Shown here in pieces: positions 7,120 to 9,532 of a stretch of DNA of 9,532 bases (position 1 is its first letter; the number at the start of each line of letters is the position of its first letter). Below the pieces are notes generated by a model. The model made no database searches. It was given only the letters and a program-made list of their open reading frames with translations, and was not told the DNA's origin. Both the position numbers and the translations under genes were made by a program. This stretch comes from Polyangiaceae bacterium (GTDB lineage: Bacteria > Myxococcota_A > Polyangia > Polyangiales > Polyangiaceae), in assembly GCA_025934595.1 (NCBI GenBank), contig JAICXU010000063.1:1-9532 (forward strand). The letters are read 5' to 3'.

Positions 7120-7195
7120 AACCGCCAAGTCGCCGAGAACACCAAGAAGGATCAAAAATCCAGATTTTCTCGGCGACCTCTGCGGCTTGGCGGTT
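7120..7195. repeat. 76-base composite inverted repeat between convergent genes
   Basis: The outer arms AACCGCCAAG (7120-7129) and CTTGGCGGTT (7186-7195) are perfect 10-base inverted copies. Inside them TCGCCGAGAA (7130-7139) and TTCTCGGCGA (7167-7176) form a second perfect 10-base pair, offset by 9 bases on the right side. Each arm is made of three CGCCRAG-like 7-mers with 8- and then 9-base spacing: left CGCCAAG, CGCCGAG, CACCAAG; right, read on the minus strand, CGCCAAG, CGCAGAG, CGCCGAG. A small central hairpin GGAT-CAAAA-ATCC (7149-7161) sits in the middle, next to T-rich runs. The element fills the gap between the phosphatase stop (7113) and the TM2 gene stop (7199), so it may end transcription from both sides. 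From memory, AACCGCCAAG-type palindromes recur between genes in several environmental phyla; I could not verify this. Confidence 0.85.
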
Positions 7196-7198
7196 AGC

Positions 7199-7672
7199 CT
7201 AGGTCCCGTCGCGGAGCGGTCGCCCGTCGGAGTCGGTCACCTTGCCGGCGAACATCATGATGCCGTCGATGATCGGCCAAAACACGCCGAGCCCGCACGT
7301 GAGCCACGAGACGGCGATTTGCGCGATCGCGATGCCGGTGTGGCCCGTGTAAAAGCGGCCCGCGCCGAACCCTCCGAGAAAGATTTGGAGGATGCCGGCA
7401 ATGACCTTGGATTTGTCCGAGAAGGGAATGCCCGTCATCGGATCGACCCCGAAGGGCGCGCCGGGCATCGGCACCGGCGCCATGCCCATCCCGGGAGCGC
7501 CGGGCTGCGCGTAGGGATTCGGCTGCTGATATCCCGGCTGGGCGTAGCCCGGCTGCTGCGGCTGCCCGTACGGATTTTGCGGAGGCTGCCCATACGGGTT
7601 TTGACCGTATCCCCCGCCCCCCGGGGGAGGGGGCCCACCCGGCGGCCCGCCGTAGCCTCCGCCGCCCTGCAT
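7199..7672 (-). CDS. TM2-domain membrane protein with Gly/Pro/Tyr/Gln-rich N-terminus
   Basis: 157 residues, ATG 7672 to TAG 7199. Residues 1-75 are low complexity, with repeated NPYGQP-like units and many Gly, Pro, Gln and Tyr. Residues 86-143 match the TM2 domain: a first membrane helix (about 89-103), the connecting GAGRFYTGHTG motif, and a second helix (about 115-142) ending WPIIDGIMMF. The short tail DSDGRPLRDGT resembles other TM2 proteins, where the motif after the second helix carries N/D-x-x-G. TM2 proteins are small inner-membrane proteins of unknown biochemical role. The start codon overlaps the stop of the OmpA-family gene by one base (TAATG), pointing to translational coupling, and no separate strong ribosome binding site is present. 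Confidence 0.9.
   Translation of the reverse strand: MQGGGGYGGPPGGPPPPGGGGYGQNPYGQPPQNPYGQPQQPGYAQPGYQQPNPYAQPGAPGMGMAPVPMPGAPFGVDPMTGIPFSDKSKVIAGILQIFLGGFGAGRFYTGHTGIAIAQIAVSWLTCGLGVFWPIIDGIMMFAGKVTDSDGRPLRDGT
7561..7603. repeat. Short direct repeat in the TM2 gene N-terminal coding region
   Basis: Two 19-base copies begin at 7561 and 7585, 24 bases apart, and differ at 2 positions (GCTGCCCRTACGGRTTTTG). They encode the two NPYGQP units of the low-complexity segment, which probably grew by in-frame tandem duplication. Confidence 0.75.
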
Positions 7673-8535
7673 TACTTGCGCTCGGCCGGCGAGAGGATGA
7701 TCTCGACGCGGCGATTGTTGGCGCGACCCTCGGCGGTGCCGTTGTCGGCGATGGGGTTGTCGGGGCCGTGACCTTCGGCTTTGACCATCGTCGGATCGAT
7801 GCCGTGGCTCACGAAGTAGTTGCGCACGGAATCGGCTCGTTTTTGCGACAGATCCATGTTGTACGCACGCGCGCCCTGCGAGTCGGTGTAGCCCGCGATC
7901 GTGACGTTGCGCGACGGGTCGCTCTTGATGGCAGTGACGACGTTGTCGAGCGCGGCCATGGCCGCGGGAAGGAGGTCGCTCTTGTTCGATGCGAAGAGGA
8001 CCGAGCCCGAGAGCGTGATGACGGTCCCGCGCGTGTCTTGCTTGATCGTCGCCATCTTGGCGAGCGCGTCCATCGATTCTTTGAGGTGCTTCTCGGCCTC
8101 TTCGCGTGCCTTTTTCTCGGCCGCGAGCTGCTCGTTCGTCTTCGTGAGCTGCTGGCGTGCCGCCGACAGATCCGCCTGTGCGCGCTGGCCCATCGCGATC
8201 TGCGTGTCTTGCAGATCTTTCACCGACTTGTCGCGCGCGGCTTCGGCTTGTTTCATCCCGGCCTGCGCTTCGGCGAGCTCCGCCTTTCGCAGCGCGACGT
8301 ACGCGCGGTCGCGCGTCTCGGGTGACGACGGGTCGTCGTTGAACGCTTTCTCCGCGATGTCGAGCGACTCTTTCGCGACGTGCACTTGCGCGGGATCGAC
8401 TTGATTCGTGGGGCCGTTCAGCGCGCGTTCATAGGCCGCGCGGGCGTCGACGAGCTCCTTCGGCGGCGGCGTGGATCCACACGCGACGGTAGCGAGGATC
8501 AACGGGAAAATAAGCGCGGTCTTGTTCGTCATCAT
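7672..8535 (-). CDS. OmpA-family peptidoglycan-binding lipoprotein
   Basis: 287 residues from ATG 8535 to TAA 7672. The start gives a lipoprotein signal (hydrophobic 7-18, Cys19 after TVA), with AGGA 8 bases upstream. In-frame starts at 8532, 8556, 8565 and GTG 8580 are possible; 8565 also has a GAGG upstream. The lipobox has Thr at -3, which is not ideal. Residues 26-100 resemble DUF4398, with regularly spaced Ala/Leu. About 85-165 is a long charged coiled coil (AEKKAREEAEKHLKES). The OmpA C-terminal domain covers about 170-282 and includes GYTDSQG (Asp218) and LSQKRADSVRNYF (Arg233), the residues that hold the diaminopimelate of peptidoglycan. A tether from the outer membrane to the cell wall is predicted. 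It is the middle gene of a three-gene operon and overlaps the TM2 gene start by one base. Confidence 0.92.
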   Translation of the reverse strand: MMTNKTALIFPLILATVACGSTPPPKELVDARAAYERALNGPTNQVDPAQVHVAKESLDIAEKAFNDDPSSPETRDRAYVALRKAELAEAQAGMKQAEAARDKSVKDLQDTQIAMGQRAQADLSAARQQLTKTNEQLAAEKKAREEAEKHLKESMDALAKMATIKQDTRGTVITLSGSVLFASNKSDLLPAAMAALDNVVTAIKSDPSRNVTIAGYTDSQGARAYNMDLSQKRADSVRNYFVSHGIDPTMVKAEGHGPDNPIADNGTAEGRANNRRVEIILSPAERK

Positions 8536-8584
8536 CTTCTTGTTCCTGAAGTTCATGAAGGTCATGATGGGGAGCCTCACGCGA

Positions 8585-8956
8585 CTACTGCACGTTGTTC
8601 GACGACTTGAGCTTCGCGAGCTGCACCTGCGCGTCCTTCGCTTGCTGCTGCGCGGTGGATTGGCGCGCGAGCGCGACGGCGAGCTCGGCGTCGGCGTCAG
8701 CGCGCATGAGCACGAAATCGGCGCGCTCGTTGTCGCCGTCGGTCATGAGCTGCTTCGCTTGATCGATCTGCTCCTGCGCGAGCTTCAAGTGGAGGGCGGC
8801 TTGCGGCTCGTTCTGCCCACCCACTTCTTGCGCGGCGCGAACGGCGGATTCGGAATCGGCCATGCGTGCCGTCGGCGGTGGGTACGACGCTCCGCAACCG
8901 GCGGCGAACGCGAGCGTGACAAGCGCTGGCAAAGCGAGCGAATGACGAGATTTCAT
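8585..8956 (-). CDS. DUF4398-type small lipoprotein
   Basis: 123 residues, ATG 8956 to TAG 8585. The signal is typical of a lipoprotein: KSRH at 2-5, hydrophobic 6-19, then GC with Cys21. The mature part is all helical with the DUF4398 pattern of spaced Ala: ARMADSESAVRAAQEVG, then AALHLKLAQEQIDQAKQL, then ADADAELAVALARQ. DUF4398 proteins are periplasmic lipoproteins of unknown role, often encoded beside OmpA-like proteins as here. It is the first gene of the operon; the next gene begins 49 bases after its stop with my chosen start (19 with the 8565 start). No Shine-Dalgarno is visible before the ATG. Confidence 0.88.
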   Translation of the reverse strand: MKSRHSLALPALVTLAFAAGCGASYPPPTARMADSESAVRAAQEVGGQNEPQAALHLKLAQEQIDQAKQLMTDGDNERADFVLMRADADAELAVALARQSTAQQQAKDAQVQLAKLKSSNNVQ

Positions 8957-8965
8957 GGTGGCTAA

Positions 8966-8995
8966 GTCATATCGCCCGGCGGGGTATCATGTAAA
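8966..8995 (-). promoter_or_regulatory. Candidate promoter for the DUF4398/OmpA/TM2 operon
   Basis: On the minus strand TTTACA (8990-8995, five of six to TTGACA) is followed by 18 bases and TATGAC (8966-8971, four of six to TATAAT). The -10 ends 9 bases before ATG 8956, so the leader would be only a few bases. The 42-base gap leaves no other room for a promoter between the divergent genes. Confidence 0.35.
8985..8990 (+). promoter_or_regulatory. Candidate -10 for the ureohydrolase gene
   Basis: TATCAT matches five of six -10 positions and ends 8 bases before GTG 8999, so transcription could begin at or next to the start codon. No good -35 lies 16-18 bases upstream. It overlaps the -35 of the opposite candidate promoter by one base. 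Confidence 0.25.
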
Positions 8996-8998
8996 GCC

Positions 8999-9532
8999 GT
9001 GCGACCCATCGACGAGCTCTCCCTCTTATTGAAACCCGCCGGCGGCGGTTTGTACCTCGTATCCACGGGGCGCGCCGAGCAACGAGCCTTGCAGCGCAGC
9101 CTCTACGGATTGCCGGAAGCCGCCGACGAGAGTCGCATCGAGGCCGCGTGGCGCGCGTCGCTCGATCGCATTTCGACCGCAAAAATAGCCATGATCGCGA
9201 TCCCGTCCGACGTCGGCGCGGGATTTTTACGTGGCGCGAACATGGGACCGGCCGGAATCCGCCGCGCGCTTCATTCGGACGCGGGCTTTTTGGCGCGCAT
9301 GGAGGAAGAGGGCATCGTCGACGTCGGCGACGTGTTCGTGGTGCCGCAGCTCCTCAGCGACGAGATGCTGTCGGACGCGCAGCGGGCGGCCACGTGCGCC
9401 GCCATCTACCCGCACCTCGCGCCGGAGGCGGCCGCCGCGCTGCCCGTGTCGCCGCTGTCGATCGCGGAGGCGGCGCTCGACCGGCTGCTGGTGCAGAACC
9501 CCGCGCTCCGGATCGTCGCGCTCGGCGGCGAC
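8999..9532 (+). CDS. Arginase/agmatinase-family ureohydrolase (3' partial)
   Basis: The frame is open from GTG 8999 to the right edge, 178 residues. No earlier in-frame start is available; ATG 9191 is a later alternative, but the 64 residues before it read as ordinary protein (YLVSTGRAEQRALQRSLYG) and I keep them. Residues 66-88 carry the family's N-terminal signature AIPSDVGAGFLRGANMGPAGIRR (PSDxGxxxRxGxxxGPxxIR type). The window ends at residues 176-178, GGD, the start of the GGDHS motif whose His binds manganese. The later SFDxDxxDP metal motif lies outside. Arginase, agmatinase, formimidoylglutamase and related guanidino-hydrolases cannot be told apart from this part. The gene is divergent from the DUF4398 operon. 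Base composition becomes much richer in GC after about 9360. Confidence 0.85.
   Translation, partial: MRPIDELSLLLKPAGGGLYLVSTGRAEQRALQRSLYGLPEAADESRIEAAWRASLDRISTAKIAMIAIPSDVGAGFLRGANMGPAGIRRALHSDAGFLARMEEEGIVDVGDVFVVPQLLSDEMLSDAQRAATCAAIYPHLAPEAAAALPVSPLSIAEAALDRLLVQNPALRIVALGGD

Noticed and set aside
7120..7195. CRISPR-like array from the spaced CGCCRAG units
   Set aside because: The units are 7 bases at 8-9 base spacing in inverted arms, with no spacers of CRISPR length and no cas genes.

Overview
The window looks like chromosomal DNA from a high-GC Gram-negative bacterium, most probably a myxobacterium (Myxococcota, Polyangia-like). The reasons are the many outer-membrane and lipoprotein genes, an FHA protein next to a PPP-type phosphatase, and a DUF1501 plus DUF1549/DUF1553 pair of a kind shared by Planctomycetes and large-genome deltaproteobacteria. 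This placement rests on gene content only. I see no RNA gene, CRISPR array, transposase or phage gene.

Left part (1-2712, minus strand): a two-gene operon. A lipoprotein with DUF1549 and DUF1553 domains and a CxxCH motif comes first. It is followed 8 bases later by a DUF1501 protein with a Tat-type signal, whose C-terminus runs off the left edge. Upstream on the same strand (2811-3782) is a secreted or membrane protein of unknown function that starts at a TTG codon with a strong ribosome binding site.

Centre (3920-7113): a divergent signalling pair. On the minus strand is a 477-residue protein with a helical repeat N-terminus, a middle domain I cannot name and two degenerate FHA domains. On the plus strand is a 554-residue protein that fuses a TerB-like region to a complete PPP-family metallophosphatase core. 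They share a 95-base intergenic region with a 10-base perfect palindrome.

Between the convergent ends of the phosphatase gene and the next gene (7120-7195) lies a 76-base composite palindrome built from short CGCCRAG-like units. It looks like a mobile or repetitive intergenic element, perhaps acting as a two-way terminator. It is the most interesting non-coding object here.

Right part (7199-8956, minus strand): an envelope operon of a small DUF4398 lipoprotein, an OmpA-family peptidoglycan-binding lipoprotein with a DUF4398-like helical region, and a TM2-domain protein with a Gly/Pro/Tyr/Gln-rich N-terminus. The last two genes overlap by one base. Divergent from this operon, from 8999 to the right edge, is the N-terminal part of an arginase/agmatinase-family ureohydrolase. 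It is cut at the GGD of its first metal-binding motif. GC content rises sharply in its last ~170 bases.
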